A stretch of 64,000 nt of DNA. It comes from Methylomicrobium lacus_A (GTDB lineage Bacteria > Pseudomonadota > Gammaproteobacteria > Methylococcales > Methylomonadaceae). The notes beneath the pieces are model-generated. The model did no database searches. It was given only the letters and a program-made list of their open reading frames with translations, and was not told the DNA's origin. Made by a program: the position numbers and the translations under genes. Positions 36,242 through 45,099 of this stretch are shown in pieces (position 1 is the first letter of the stretch; every line of letters starts with the position of its first letter). Location of the stretch: assembly GCF_041897535.1 (NCBI RefSeq), contig NZ_CP169217.1, positions 2,976,001-3,040,000 of the forward strand, read 5' to 3'.

Positions 36242-38122
36242 ATGCTGACGACAATCAGAGAAAAGGCGCAAGGTGCGTTCGCATGGGTCATCTTGCTGGT
36301 GATCGGTGTTCCGTTTGCGTTATGGGGTATTCAAAACTATATTGACGCCGGAAAAATTGCACCGGTCGCTTCGGTTGGCGACAAGGACTTTTATCAGAAC
36401 GATGTGAACCGCGCCTATGAGCAATACGCCCAGAACTTGCGCGGGATGGGCATCGACGAAGCCACTCTGAAAGCTCAGGCGCTCGATAAACTGATCAAGG
36501 ACGAAGTCCTGCTGCAATATGCGCATGCGAAGGGCTTGGTCGCGACCGATCAGGAAGCGCGCGACTTTATTAAGGAACTCGATTACTTCAAGGTCGACGG
36601 CAAGTTCAACGAGGATCGTTATAAATCGTTGTTGAATGCGCAAAGAATGACCTCGAACGATTTCGTCGCCAGGATCAAGAATGCGCTGGTCATGCAGCAA
36701 CTGCAAGGCAGCGTGACCGATACCAGTTTCGCGACGGCCTACGATGTCGAGAGCTTTTTCAAGATCCAGAATCAGCAACGCGATTTCGAGTACGTGACCG
36801 TGGCGCTGCCGAAACTGTCCGAGCCGCCTTCCAACGAAGAAATCAACGCCTACTATCAGCAACATCAGGATCAATTTAAATCGCCCGAGCAGATCTCGGT
36901 CGCTTATGTGGAACTGTCGCTCGATGCGATCGCGCAAAAAGTTGCGGTGAGCGATGACAAGCTGAAAGCGTATTATGCGGAGCAAAAGGATCAGTACAGC
37001 ACGCAGGAACGCCGGAAAATAAGCCATATCCTGTTTGCGGTCAACGCGCAAACCGACGACAAGGCCGCGCTCGCCAAGGCGCAAAAGGCCAAAGCCGAAC
37101 TGGCAAGCAAGGATTTCGCAAAACTGGCCGCGGAAGTGTCGGACGACAAACTGACCGCGAAGACCGGCGGCGATTTGGGTCTGTTCAATGCCGGCGCGAT
37201 GGAAAAATCGTTCGAAGACGCGGTCGGCAAACTGAAGCTGGGCGAAGTGTCGGAGCCGGTCAAATCCTCGTTCGGCTATCATCTGATCAAGGTGACCGAA
37301 CTGGTGCCGGGCGAAACCAAGCCGTTCGAGAGCGTGAAGGCCGATGTGGAAAAGGCTTATCGCAAGTCTCAGGCCGAAACGGTTTTCTATGATTCCGGCG
37401 AAAAACTCGCCGAGATGAGTTACGAAAATCCGGATAACCTGGATACGGTCGCCAAGGCCTTGGGGCTGACGGTCAATAAAACCGACTTCTTTACCAAGGC
37501 GACCGGCACCGGCATTGCCGCGAATCCGAAGGTTCGCGAAGCGGCATTCACCGAGGAAGTGCTGCAAGGCAACAACAGCACGCCGGTCGAAATCAGCGCC
37601 GAACATGTGGTCGTGCTGCGTAAACTCGAACACAAGCCGGCCGCGATCCAGCCATTGGACAGCGTAAAAGCCGGCATCAGCGCCGAGCTGCTGGCCGAAA
37701 AGGCCAAGAAGCAGGCGTCGGCCACGGCGCAAAAACTGAAGGATGCGTTGAGAAAGGGGGAAACCCTCGCGAACCTGGCGGCGAGCGAAAAACTCGAAGT
37801 GAAAAAGCTGACCGGCTATACGCGCAGCAAAACCGAGATTCCGGACGCGCTCAGCGATGCGGTATTCAAGGCGGCCAAACCGGTCGGCGGCAAGCCGACG
37901 ATCCTGGTGGCCGAGTTGCCGGACGGCGCGCAGGCGGTGGTCAGCCTGAACAAGGTGACGCCGGGCGTGATGAGCGAGGACGACAAGAAGAAAATGGAGC
38001 TGGCGACCAAGAATATCGCGAAGGCCTTCGGGCAAGCCGAGTTCAATGCGATGCTGGAAACGCTCGAAGCGGATGCGGATGTCGAGATCAACAAACCGGC
38101 CGACGACGCCAAGAAACAGTAA
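36242..38122 (+). CDS. ppiD: Periplasmic folding chaperone PpiD (peptidyl-prolyl isomerase)
   Basis: A 626-residue inner-membrane-anchored chaperone that acts on proteins leaving the Sec translocon. One N-terminal membrane helix (AFAWVILLVIGVPFALWGI, residues 13-31) precedes a SurA-like chaperone domain (YDVESFFKIQNQQRDFEYVT). The parvulin domain lies at about 255-355, with RKISHILFAV, GGDLGLFNAGAM and VKSSFGYHLIKV. A long C-terminal region ends in a charged tail. It lies after hupB as in other gammaproteobacteria, separated by the tRNA pair and their terminator, so it needs its own promoter. A terminator follows. Confidence 0.95.
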   Translation: MLTTIREKAQGAFAWVILLVIGVPFALWGIQNYIDAGKIAPVASVGDKDFYQNDVNRAYEQYAQNLRGMGIDEATLKAQALDKLIKDEVLLQYAHAKGLVATDQEARDFIKELDYFKVDGKFNEDRYKSLLNAQRMTSNDFVARIKNALVMQQLQGSVTDTSFATAYDVESFFKIQNQQRDFEYVTVALPKLSEPPSNEEINAYYQQHQDQFKSPEQISVAYVELSLDAIAQKVAVSDDKLKAYYAEQKDQYSTQERRKISHILFAVNAQTDDKAALAKAQKAKAELASKDFAKLAAEVSDDKLTAKTGGDLGLFNAGAMEKSFEDAVGKLKLGEVSEPVKSSFGYHLIKVTELVPGETKPFESVKADVEKAYRKSQAETVFYDSGEKLAEMSYENPDNLDTVAKALGLTVNKTDFFTKATGTGIAANPKVREAAFTEEVLQGNNSTPVEISAEHVVVLRKLEHKPAAIQPLDSVKAGISAELLAEKAKKQASATAQKLKDALRKGETLANLAASEKLEVKKLTGYTRSKTEIPDALSDAVFKAAKPVGGKPTILVAELPDGAQAVVSLNKVTPGVMSEDDKKKMELATKNIAKAFGQAEFNAMLETLEADADVEINKPADDAKKQ

Positions 38123-38130
38123 ACAAAAAA

Positions 38131-38155
38131 GGGAGCGCTAAGCTCCCTTTTTTTT
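38131..38155 (+). terminator. Rho-independent terminator after ppiD
   Basis: GGGAGC (38131-38136) and GCTCCC (38142-38147) around a five-base loop, with six A before and eight T after. It could also serve the leftward YajQ-family gene. Confidence 0.9.
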
Positions 38156-38224
38156 GTCCTTTTACGACCCGCACCATCGAAGCTTCGGTCGGTCTGGCGC
38201 GATTCAGTACGCGCCAGGCCGAGG

Positions 38225-38707
38225 TCAATCCCGGAAATTGATATACTGCAACGGCATCTCCAGGTTTTCCTGCTTCAACATCTGGATCACTTCCTGCAAA
38301 TCATCGCGCTGCTTGCCGGTGACCCGCACTTGATCGCCCTGGATCGCGGCCTGCACCTTCAATTTTTTGTCCTTGATCAGCTTGACGATTTTTTTGGCCA
38401 GGACGCTCTCGATGCCTTGTTTGAGGGTGATTTCCTGGCGCACGATCTTGCCGCTGGCTTTCGGTTCGGCGATGTCCATGCAGGCGATGTCGATGCCGCG
38501 CTTGGTCAGCTTAGTTTGTACGATGTCGAGCATCTGTTGCAGTTGAAATTCCGAGCCGGATGTCATCAACAGTTTATTGTCGCTCAGTTCGTAGCTGGAA
38601 TTCGTGCCTTTGAAGTCGAAGCGGGTGGTGACTTCCTTGTTGGCCTGGTCAACCGCGTTGCGGGCTTCCTGTTTGTCGAATTCGGAAACGATGTCAAAAG
38701 AGGGCAT
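38225..38707 (-). CDS. yajQ: YajQ-family nucleotide-binding protein
   Basis: A 160-residue protein with the near-invariant start MPSFDIVSEFDKQEARNAVD and conserved VTTRFDFKGTNSSYEL, IDIACMDIAEPKASGK and VLAKKIVKLIKDKKLKVQAA. It comprises two ferredoxin-like repeats. Some relatives bind cyclic di-GMP and modulate a transcription factor, others bind tRNA or nucleotides, so a signalling role is likely but not proven. It is a free-standing gene, convergent with ppiD and separated from it by a terminator. Confidence 0.95.
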   Translation of the reverse strand: MPSFDIVSEFDKQEARNAVDQANKEVTTRFDFKGTNSSYELSDNKLLMTSGSEFQLQQMLDIVQTKLTKRGIDIACMDIAEPKASGKIVRQEITLKQGIESVLAKKIVKLIKDKKLKVQAAIQGDQVRVTGKQRDDLQEVIQMLKQENLEMPLQYINFRD

Positions 38708-38813
38708 TGATGGGTGATCGTCTGTTAAAAAATGGAATTTTTACTATAACGAGGATTGCATCTCGATTCAACCGGAATCCGCCGCGTGCCTGCGCACAAA
38801 AAACCGAGCGGCT

Positions 38814-40049
38814 TTATCCGTTCGGTTGCTGCTTGCTGAAGTCGTTGATCGCCGCGATGCGCAGACGGCGGATCGCTTCGCCGATTTCGGCGCCCTTCAA
38901 GCCGCCGTTCAGTATCGACGCGGTATCGGCCGCGGCGCCGGCCCGCGCGGCGCCGCGCAGGAAGTCGGCCTGCGGATAAGGCCGCTCTTCGAAGCCGGTG
39001 CGGCCCCTGGCGTCGGCTTCGCAGGCCAACAAGAAGTCTTCGAGCTGCGCGTGCCGGGGCTTGAAGGCGCCGAGCGCGGCCAAGGTGTCGGTCAGGGTGC
39101 CGGGACGTAGTTCGAACGCTTTATGGCAGTGGGTATGGAAGCGCGCGACCTGCATCGCCAGGGCTTTGTACGTATTCGGCACGCGCAGACGCTCACACAG
39201 CGCTTCGAGCACGGCGAGGCCTTTGTGTTCATGATCGTAATGATGCGGCCAGTTTTCTTTCGGAGTGACGCCCTTGCCGAGATCATGCGTCAGCGCGGCG
39301 AAGCGGACAATCGGATTATTCGACAAGCGTGCCGCCTGATTCAGGCAGAGCAGGGTATGCACGCCAGCATCGATCTCGGGATGATGTTTTTCCGGCTGCG
39401 GCACGCCGAACAGGCGGTCGATTTCCGGGAATACCGCCGCGAGCGCGTTGCAGTCTCTGAGGGTTTCGAAAAACGCGGCGGGACGGGGCTCTTTCAGCGC
39501 CTTGACCAGTTCGGCCCAGACCCGTTCCGGGACCAGGAAATCGGCTTCGCCGGCCGCAACCATCTGCCGCATCAGCGCGACGGTTTCCGGCGCGACCGTG
39601 AAGCCGAGACGCTGATAACGGGCCGCGAAGCGGGCGATGCGCAGGATCCGTACCGGATCTTCCGCGAAAGCCGGCGACACATGGCGCAGGATGCGTTTTT
39701 CGAGATCGGCCCTGCCGCCGTAGGGATCGATGATTTGGCCTTCGGCGCTCATCGCCATCGCATTGATCGTCAGATCGCGGCGCAGCAAATCCTGCTCCAG
39801 CGTCACGTCCGGCGCCGCATCGACCGCAAAGCCCCTGTAGCCGCGTGCGGTCTTGCGTTCGGTCCGGGCCAGCGCGTATTCCTCATGGCTGTCCGGGTGC
39901 AGAAACACCGGAAAATCCTTGCCGACCGGCCTGAAGCCCTGGCGCAGCATCGATTCGTTCGTCTCGCCGATCACCACCCAATCGCGCTCCTCCACCGGAA
40001 GCTTCAGCAAACTGTCGCGCACCGCGCCGCCGACCAGATAAATTTCCAT
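38814..40049 (-). CDS. cca: Multifunctional CCA tRNA nucleotidyltransferase
   Basis: A 411-residue enzyme that adds or repairs the CCA end of tRNAs. The nucleotidyltransferase start MEIYLVGGAVRDSLLKLPVE, then RDWVVIG, RRDLTINAMAMSAEGQ and DPYGGRADLEKRILRH, are class II signatures. The C-terminal HD domain (ALTHDLGKGVTP, HYDHEHKGLAVLE) is the phosphohydrolase part found in gammaproteobacterial bifunctional enzymes. tRNAs in this window encode CCA, so a repair role fits. The gene lies on its own strand segment with YajQ, about 100 bases upstream of it. Confidence 0.97.
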   Translation of the reverse strand: MEIYLVGGAVRDSLLKLPVEERDWVVIGETNESMLRQGFRPVGKDFPVFLHPDSHEEYALARTERKTARGYRGFAVDAAPDVTLEQDLLRRDLTINAMAMSAEGQIIDPYGGRADLEKRILRHVSPAFAEDPVRILRIARFAARYQRLGFTVAPETVALMRQMVAAGEADFLVPERVWAELVKALKEPRPAAFFETLRDCNALAAVFPEIDRLFGVPQPEKHHPEIDAGVHTLLCLNQAARLSNNPIVRFAALTHDLGKGVTPKENWPHHYDHEHKGLAVLEALCERLRVPNTYKALAMQVARFHTHCHKAFELRPGTLTDTLAALGAFKPRHAQLEDFLLACEADARGRTGFEERPYPQADFLRGAARAGAAADTASILNGGLKGAEIGEAIRRLRIAAINDFSKQQPNG

Positions 40050-40142
40050 ATCACATCACTTTATTTAACGATGCGTCTTAGCATAACATAGCCGGCAACG
40101 GAGAGCGGCATTTTCTGGCCGCCACAGGATTGAGGGGAAGAC

Positions 40143-40934
40143 GTGATCATCTTATTTTTGGCCAGCATGGCGCTGGGCGCGGTCGCGGGCCTGTTTGCGG
40201 GCCTGTTCGGCATCGGCGGCGGCCTGATCATGGTGCCGGTGCTGGCGATGCTGTTCGTTAGGCAGGGGTTCGCCGCGGAGATCGTGATGATCATGGCGGT
40301 CGCGACTTCGCTGGCGACGATCATGCTGACCGCCGTGGCCTCGGTGGCCGCGCATCACCGGCTTGGCGCGGTCTTATGGGACAAGGTAAGGCGCCTCGTG
40401 CCCGGCATCATGGTCGGCTCGGCGCTCGGCGCGGTGATTGCCGACAAGATTTCCGGCGAAGTATTGCGTTATCTTTTCATCGTCTATCTGTTGTATGCGG
40501 CGCTGCAACTGGCCTTGCAGAGGAAGCCGAATGCCGGCCGGAAGCCTTCATCGCGGTTTTTGGATCACTTGGCGGGAGGGGTGATCGGCAGTCTGTCCGC
40601 GCTCATCGGCATCGGCGGCGGCACGCTGACCGTGCCTTATCTGGTGCATTTTCAGATACCGATCCGCAATGCGGTCGCGGTGTCCAGCGCCTGCGGCCTG
40701 CCGATCGCGGTGGCCGGAGCCGCCAGTTATATCCTGTTGGGCTGGCGCTCGCCGCTGTTGCCGGAATGGAGTTTGGGGTATATTTATCTGCCTTCGTTTA
40801 TCGGCATCGTCTTGACCAGCGTGATCACCGCGCCGATCGGCGCCAAGCTGGCCGGCATCATTCCGGCGCAAAAACTGAAACGCTATTTCGCGTTATTGCT
40901 GCTGGCCGTGGCGGCGAAGATGCTATGGTTGTAA
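40143..40934 (+). CDS. TauE/SafE-family membrane permease
   Basis: A 263-residue protein with about eight membrane helices and the two family repeats: LFAGLFGIGGGLIMVPVLAM near the N terminus and GSLSALIGIGGGTLTVPYLV in the middle. Members export sulfite, sulfoacetate or sulfonate-related anions across the inner membrane; this substrate is unknown. The start is a GTG (40143) with GAGGGGA seven bases upstream; no ATG stands near, and the first residues (IILFLASMALGAVAG) belong to the first helix. It is divergent from cca, and dsbB follows after 53 bases. Confidence 0.88.
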   Translation: MIILFLASMALGAVAGLFAGLFGIGGGLIMVPVLAMLFVRQGFAAEIVMIMAVATSLATIMLTAVASVAAHHRLGAVLWDKVRRLVPGIMVGSALGAVIADKISGEVLRYLFIVYLLYAALQLALQRKPNAGRKPSSRFLDHLAGGVIGSLSALIGIGGGTLTVPYLVHFQIPIRNAVAVSSACGLPIAVAGAASYILLGWRSPLLPEWSLGYIYLPSFIGIVLTSVITAPIGAKLAGIIPAQKLKRYFALLLLAVAAKMLWL

Positions 40935-40987
40935 GCGGCCGAACAATCACCGGTTCTACTTAACTTGAATTCACTTACGGGTATTGA

Positions 40988-41506
40988 ATGAATAAAAATT
41001 GGCTCGAATGGATCAGATTGACCCCACGCCTCTGGTTTTTGCTCGGTTTTCTGGGCTGCGCGTTTCTGCTCTCGATGGGCGCTTATTTTCAGTTCGTCGA
41101 CGGACTGGAACCCTGTCCGCTATGCATTTCCCAGCGCATCGCGATTTTGCTGACCGGTATCGTGTTTTTGCTGGCCGCCTTGCATAATCCCGGCGTCGCT
41201 GGCGTCAAAACCTACGCGATACTCGGCGCGTTGACCGCGTTGGGCGGCGGCGCGATTTCGACGCGCCATGTCTGGCTGCAGCATCTGCCGCCCGAAGACG
41301 TGCCGGAATGCGGGCCAGGACTCGAATACATCTTCAACAACTTCCCGCTGACCGAAACGCTGAAACTGATGCTGAACGGCACCGGAGACTGTGCGAAGGT
41401 CGACTGGATTTTCATGGGCCTGAGCATGCCGGGCTGGACCCTGGTCGCATTTTTGCTGTTGGCGACGTTGAGCCTGCTGCAATTTTGGAATGCTAAGCCA
41501 AATTGA
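40988..41506 (+). CDS. dsbB: Disulfide bond formation protein DsbB
   Basis: A 172-residue inner-membrane quinone-linked oxidase that reoxidises DsbA. Four membrane helices are visible (LWFLLGFLGCAFLLSMGAYF, IAILLTGIVFLLAAL, TYAILGALTALGGGAIST and the terminal LVAFLLLATLSLLQFW). The first periplasmic Cys pair is CPLC; the second is formed by Cys in PECGPG and in GTGDCAKVDW. Gln-Arg after CPLCIS (CISQRIA) is the conserved quinone-contact region. Length and layout are normal. It runs after the TauE/SafE gene, with no terminator between. Confidence 0.95.
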   Translation: MNKNWLEWIRLTPRLWFLLGFLGCAFLLSMGAYFQFVDGLEPCPLCISQRIAILLTGIVFLLAALHNPGVAGVKTYAILGALTALGGGAISTRHVWLQHLPPEDVPECGPGLEYIFNNFPLTETLKLMLNGTGDCAKVDWIFMGLSMPGWTLVAFLLLATLSLLQFWNAKPN

Positions 41507-41676
41507 TCGCTCTTCTGCGGCGGGGACAGGATTCTTCATGGCCTATTGTGTTCCCGCGCTTGACAAGTTATACACCGATTGGATTGGGCCTTACGGTATC
41601 GCGTTTGATCGCTGGACCAGTCCAAAAAGCGGCGTTTAGTTTTTTTATTTCGACTCAAGTCATTGAAAATAAATTA

Positions 41677-41699
41677 AAAAAATGACAAGGTCATTTTTT
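41677..41699. repeat. AT-rich perfect inverted repeat in the dsbB–priA gap
   Basis: AAAAAATGAC and GTCATTTTTT pair fully around AAG. The T-rich right arm could act as a weak terminator for dsbB. It also lies in the AT-rich stretch next to the DnaA-box cluster. Confidence 0.6.
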
Positions 41700-41754
41700 G
41701 GTCAAATTAATAAAACTGTAATAAAAACCGCAATTAAGCGCAGTTAAAAAGTCT

Positions 41755-41789
41755 TTGTCCACAGACTTATCCACAGCTTTTGTGGGTAA
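41755..41789 (+). other. Cluster of three DnaA-box-like sequences upstream of priA
   Basis: TTATCCACA at 41767-41775 is a perfect high-affinity DnaA box. TTGTCCACA at 41755-41763 (one mismatch) lies in the same orientation 3 bases upstream. TTACCCACA on the opposite strand at 41781-41789 (one mismatch) follows 5 bases after the middle one. To the left is an AT-rich stretch (41640-41740). The priA ATG is 62 bases downstream. It may be a DnaA-controlled promoter or a replication-linked site; oriC cannot be claimed, as dnaA, dnaN and gidA are absent. Confidence 0.5.
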
Positions 41790-41851
41790 CTCGAAGTAAT
41801 CCCCGAGATAGAGCAACTTAGCACTCATTTTTAATCCCCACTGTAATTTCT

Positions 41852-44077
41852 ATGCCAGAGTTGCCGCAAGACCATCCGCCCGTTCTCCGGGTGGCCATCG
41901 ATGTGCCGCTGCATCGTTTATTCGATTACGCAGCGCCGGAGACGATAGCCCCGGAAGCGCTCAAACCCGGACAGCGCTTGGCGGTGCCGTTCGGCAGCAC
42001 GCAGAAGATCGCGTATCTGGTCGGCGTGGAAGAGGTCAGCGAAGTGAGCCGGAAGCAGTTAAAACCCGTCACGCGGATTCTCGATCAAGCCCCCCTGTTG
42101 GCGCCGGACGATTTGCGCCTTCTGCATTGGGCGGCGCGTTACTACCATCATCCCTTGGGCGAGGTGTTCGCCGCGGCCTTTCCGGTCGGGCTGCGGCAGG
42201 GCAAGGCCGCGATCCTCGACCTTCCGATACGCTACGTGCTGACCGATGCAGGCAGGGCACTCGATTCGGCAGGGCTGCATAGAGCGCCGAAACAAAAACA
42301 ATTGCTGGAAGCGCTGCAGAACAGCCCGAACGGTTTGAGCGAGGAACAATTGGCGGCGGTCGAAAATTGGCGGCCCGCGCTGAAGCAATTGCTCGCGAAG
42401 GATTGGGTCAAGATCGGCGATGGCGACATGCCGGCGGATGCCGCTCTGCCGCTGATCAAGGGCACTCCGATCGAATGCAATCCCGAACAGTCCGCAGCGA
42501 TTAGCGAAGTCTGCGACGGACTCGGCCGTTTCGGCGTGTTTCTGCTCGAAGGCGTGACCGGCAGCGGCAAGACCGAAGTGTACATGCAGATCATTCGGGA
42601 GGTGCTGGAGCGCGGCCAGCAGGTGCTGGTGCTGCTGCCCGAAATCACGCTGACGCCGCAGCTCGAAAACCGCTTCCGGCAGCGTTTTGCGGTGAATATC
42701 GCGGTGTCGCATTCGAAGCTGACCGATACCCAGCGCCAGACCGCCTGGCTGTCGATGCAGCAGGGCGTCTGCTCGATTCTGCTCGGCACCCGTTCGGCGC
42801 TGTTTACGCCGTTGCCGAGGCCGGGGCTGATCATCCTGGACGAGGAGCACGACACCTCGTTCAAACAGCAGGAAGGCTTCCGCTTTTCCGCGCGCGATGT
42901 CGCTATCGTGCGCGGAAAATTGTTGAACATTCCGGTAGTGCTCGGCTCCGCGACGCCGTCGCTGGAGAGTCTGTATAACGCGCAATCGGGACGCTATCGC
43001 TGGCTGCAATTGCCTAACCGCGCCGGCAACGCCTCGGCGCCTCGGGTCCGCCTGCTCGACATCCGCAACAAGGCCCTGCATGAAGGCATCTCCGCCGCCT
43101 TGCTCGCGGAGATCCGCCAAACCCTGGACAAGAACGAGCAGGTGCTGCTGTTCCTGAACCGGCGCGGCTTCGCGCCGACCTTGATCTGCCACGACTGCGG
43201 CTGGGTCGCGCGTTGCGCGCATTGCGACGCGAATCTGGTGATCCATTTTCGCGAACAAAAGTTGCGTTGCCATCACTGCGCCGGCGAACAGCCGATCGTG
43301 AAATTCTGCCCTTCCTGCACCGGCAGTACCTTGACGCCGCTCGGGCTCGGCACCGAACGGGTCGAACAAGTCCTGCCCACCTTGTTTCCGGGCAAAACGG
43401 TCATTCGGCTCGACCGCGACACCACACAGCGCAAAGGCTCGCTCGAAAAATATTTGCGCCAGATCAACGAAGGCCAGGCGGACATCATCCTCGGCACGCA
43501 GATGCTCGCGAAAGGCCATCATTTTCCGAATGTGACGCTGGTCGCGATCCTCGACACCGACAGCGGCCTGTACAGCATCGATTTTCACTCCGCCGAAAAA
43601 CTCGCGCAGATGATCGTGCAGGTGATAGGGCGGGCCGGACGCGAGGATAAGCCCGGTACGGTGATCCTGCAAACCCGCCATCCCGAGCATCCCTTGCTGA
43701 CGACCTTGATCCGCGAGGGCTACAACGGTTTCGCCCGGCAGGCGCTGGACGAGCGTAGGGCGGCAGCGCTGCCGCCGTTCAGTCATCAGGCCTTGCTGAG
43801 AGTTCAGGCGAGCGATGCCTTCAGACCCAAGGTGTTTTTGGAGGAAGTCAAAAAACTGGCCGGCAAGCTGCAGGCCGGAGAGACGCTGATCCTGGGCCCG
43901 GTTGCCGCGCCGATGGCGAAACGCGCAGGTCTCTACCGGTATCAGCTATTGTTCCAGGATGTCAACCGGCAGGCGTTGCAGCAATTGCTGGATAGTCTGA
44001 CGCCGGCAATCGATAAGATGAAAAAGGAAAAGCATCTGCGCTGGTCGCTCGATGTCGACCCGGTGGATCTGTATTGA
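41852..44077 (+). CDS. priA: Primosomal replication restart helicase PriA
   Basis: A 741-residue helicase that reloads the replisome at broken forks. The N-terminal DNA-binding domain starts PPVLRVAIDVPLHRLFDYAA. The helicase has Walker A LEGVTGSGKTEVYM (about 232-245), the DEEH box in IILDEEHDTSFKQQEG, SATPS, and motifs V and VI in ILGTQMLAKGHHFPNV and QVIGRAGRED. Eight Cys in CHDCGWVARCAHC, CHHCAGE and CPSCTGS bind two zinc ions. All expected elements are present. It follows the DnaA-box cluster, with no co-transcribed partner. Confidence 0.97.
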   Translation: MPELPQDHPPVLRVAIDVPLHRLFDYAAPETIAPEALKPGQRLAVPFGSTQKIAYLVGVEEVSEVSRKQLKPVTRILDQAPLLAPDDLRLLHWAARYYHHPLGEVFAAAFPVGLRQGKAAILDLPIRYVLTDAGRALDSAGLHRAPKQKQLLEALQNSPNGLSEEQLAAVENWRPALKQLLAKDWVKIGDGDMPADAALPLIKGTPIECNPEQSAAISEVCDGLGRFGVFLLEGVTGSGKTEVYMQIIREVLERGQQVLVLLPEITLTPQLENRFRQRFAVNIAVSHSKLTDTQRQTAWLSMQQGVCSILLGTRSALFTPLPRPGLIILDEEHDTSFKQQEGFRFSARDVAIVRGKLLNIPVVLGSATPSLESLYNAQSGRYRWLQLPNRAGNASAPRVRLLDIRNKALHEGISAALLAEIRQTLDKNEQVLLFLNRRGFAPTLICHDCGWVARCAHCDANLVIHFREQKLRCHHCAGEQPIVKFCPSCTGSTLTPLGLGTERVEQVLPTLFPGKTVIRLDRDTTQRKGSLEKYLRQINEGQADIILGTQMLAKGHHFPNVTLVAILDTDSGLYSIDFHSAEKLAQMIVQVIGRAGREDKPGTVILQTRHPEHPLLTTLIREGYNGFARQALDERRAAALPPFSHQALLRVQASDAFRPKVFLEEVKKLAGKLQAGETLILGPVAAPMAKRAGLYRYQLLFQDVNRQALQQLLDSLTPAIDKMKKEKHLRWSLDVDPVDLY

Positions 44078-45099
44078 GGGGATTTTCGATTCCGCACAAA
44101 CTCCGCCGCCCTGGCCCTGGCCACCCTCTCCTGCGGGAGCCCTAAGGAGCGGTGGGCCGTGCAGCGTACTTGGCACCGCGTTGCGCGGTTTGACCCGCCG
44201 CCAGGACGCGGGGGCTTTGCCTGCCTTGGCGACAGTCGAATCGCCGCGGGTCAGTCAAAGTTGGCCCTGGTCGTTGCGGGTAAGCATGTTGCCTTCATTC
44301 GGCGGATCGCCGTCGATAGGGAGCGGTTGACCGCCGAACATGCAGGGCTGAAGGCTTGGCACGCGCCGGAAAACCACGCCGGGAGCGAGTTTTTCCGGAG
44401 GGGAAACAGGTCGATGCGGCGCAGAGTCGTAGCGGTCGAGGCGGAGAACGGCATCGTTGAACGCTACGGCGGCAGCGCGGCTGTTTTCACCGACATGAAG
44501 CAGAGCAAGTTGAAAAAGAGCGGGTCCGAGTAGGCCGGAGTCACTACGGGTATTGCATTAATCATTTAGCATATTCCATGCCAGAGAGCGTTCTTGGGCA
44601 AAAAGTGAAGCCATCGCTGGGTATGACAAGCGGGCTTCAAGGAACAGTGGGGGCGGCATCCGTTCTTTTTGCACCGAGTTGGTGTGATTCGACGCGATAT
44701 TGCACTGTCTTGGTCATGGCGGATGTTTTTGCGACGATTATGAAGGGGCGGGAATTTATGCGGGGAGGCTCGAATTCGGCGCTAAATCCCATGCCAAAGA
44801 TTTGCATTTCCTCTCTGGAACGGGTTTTGCTCGGGTTCCTGGTATCGGCTTTTCTCGATGCGGAATACAGTGCGGTCTTGAAAAAATCGACTATGCTGTT
44901 GAGGAAAGCTGCGTCAGACAAGGCGGCACGGTAGATGCCGGGGTGTGATGAACTCGGTTGCCGCAGGAAAGCAGTGGCTGATTTGAGATCATGGAAAGCC
45001 CGTGATTTCAGGCGTCAGCTGTCGGCCGGATGGATAATCCGGTGATTTTGATGGATAATGCACGCATATTTTTCCGATTCTTTCATCTGTTTACCCGTA
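44078..45099. other. One-kilobase region without a supported gene
   Basis: Between priA and argS. Open frames occur in several directions (for example 44159-44533 and 44578-44934 rightward) but none has a convincing start, composition or family match. Codon usage looks unlike the neighbours and stops are scattered. One fragment (44700-44948) faintly recalls a PLP-dependent aminotransferase C terminus and is listed separately. The DNA may be decayed former coding sequence. No RNA gene or mobile element end was seen. Confidence 0.5.
44700..44948 (+). pseudogene. Possible decayed C-terminal fragment of a fold-type I aminotransferase
   Basis: An open frame starting at a TTG reads FLSGTGFARVPGIGFSRCGI then GLEKIDYAVEESC. 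The G-x-x-x-x-P-G-x-x-F element followed by LEKIDYAVEE is like the end of aminotransferases, where VTPGxxFG precedes the terminal regulatory helix. The region is only 82 residues, has no N-terminal counterpart in any frame nearby and contains unusual Cys, so this may be coincidence. It is reported as a weak lead. Confidence 0.25.

Noticed and set aside
35695..36291. A 198-codon leftward frame across hupB, both tRNAs and a terminator
   Set aside because: It runs antisense through two tRNA genes and a terminator and has no family features.
36320..38035. A 571-codon leftward open frame opposite ppiD
   Set aside because: Antisense shadow of ppiD created by GC-rich third positions; no start context or family match.
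42059..43786. A 575-codon leftward open frame opposite priA
   Set aside because: Antisense shadow of priA; the helicase and zinc motifs on the other strand settle the coding direction.
44159..44533. Rightward open frame in the priA–argS gap
   Set aside because: No start signal, low-complexity Arg-rich composition and no family resemblance.
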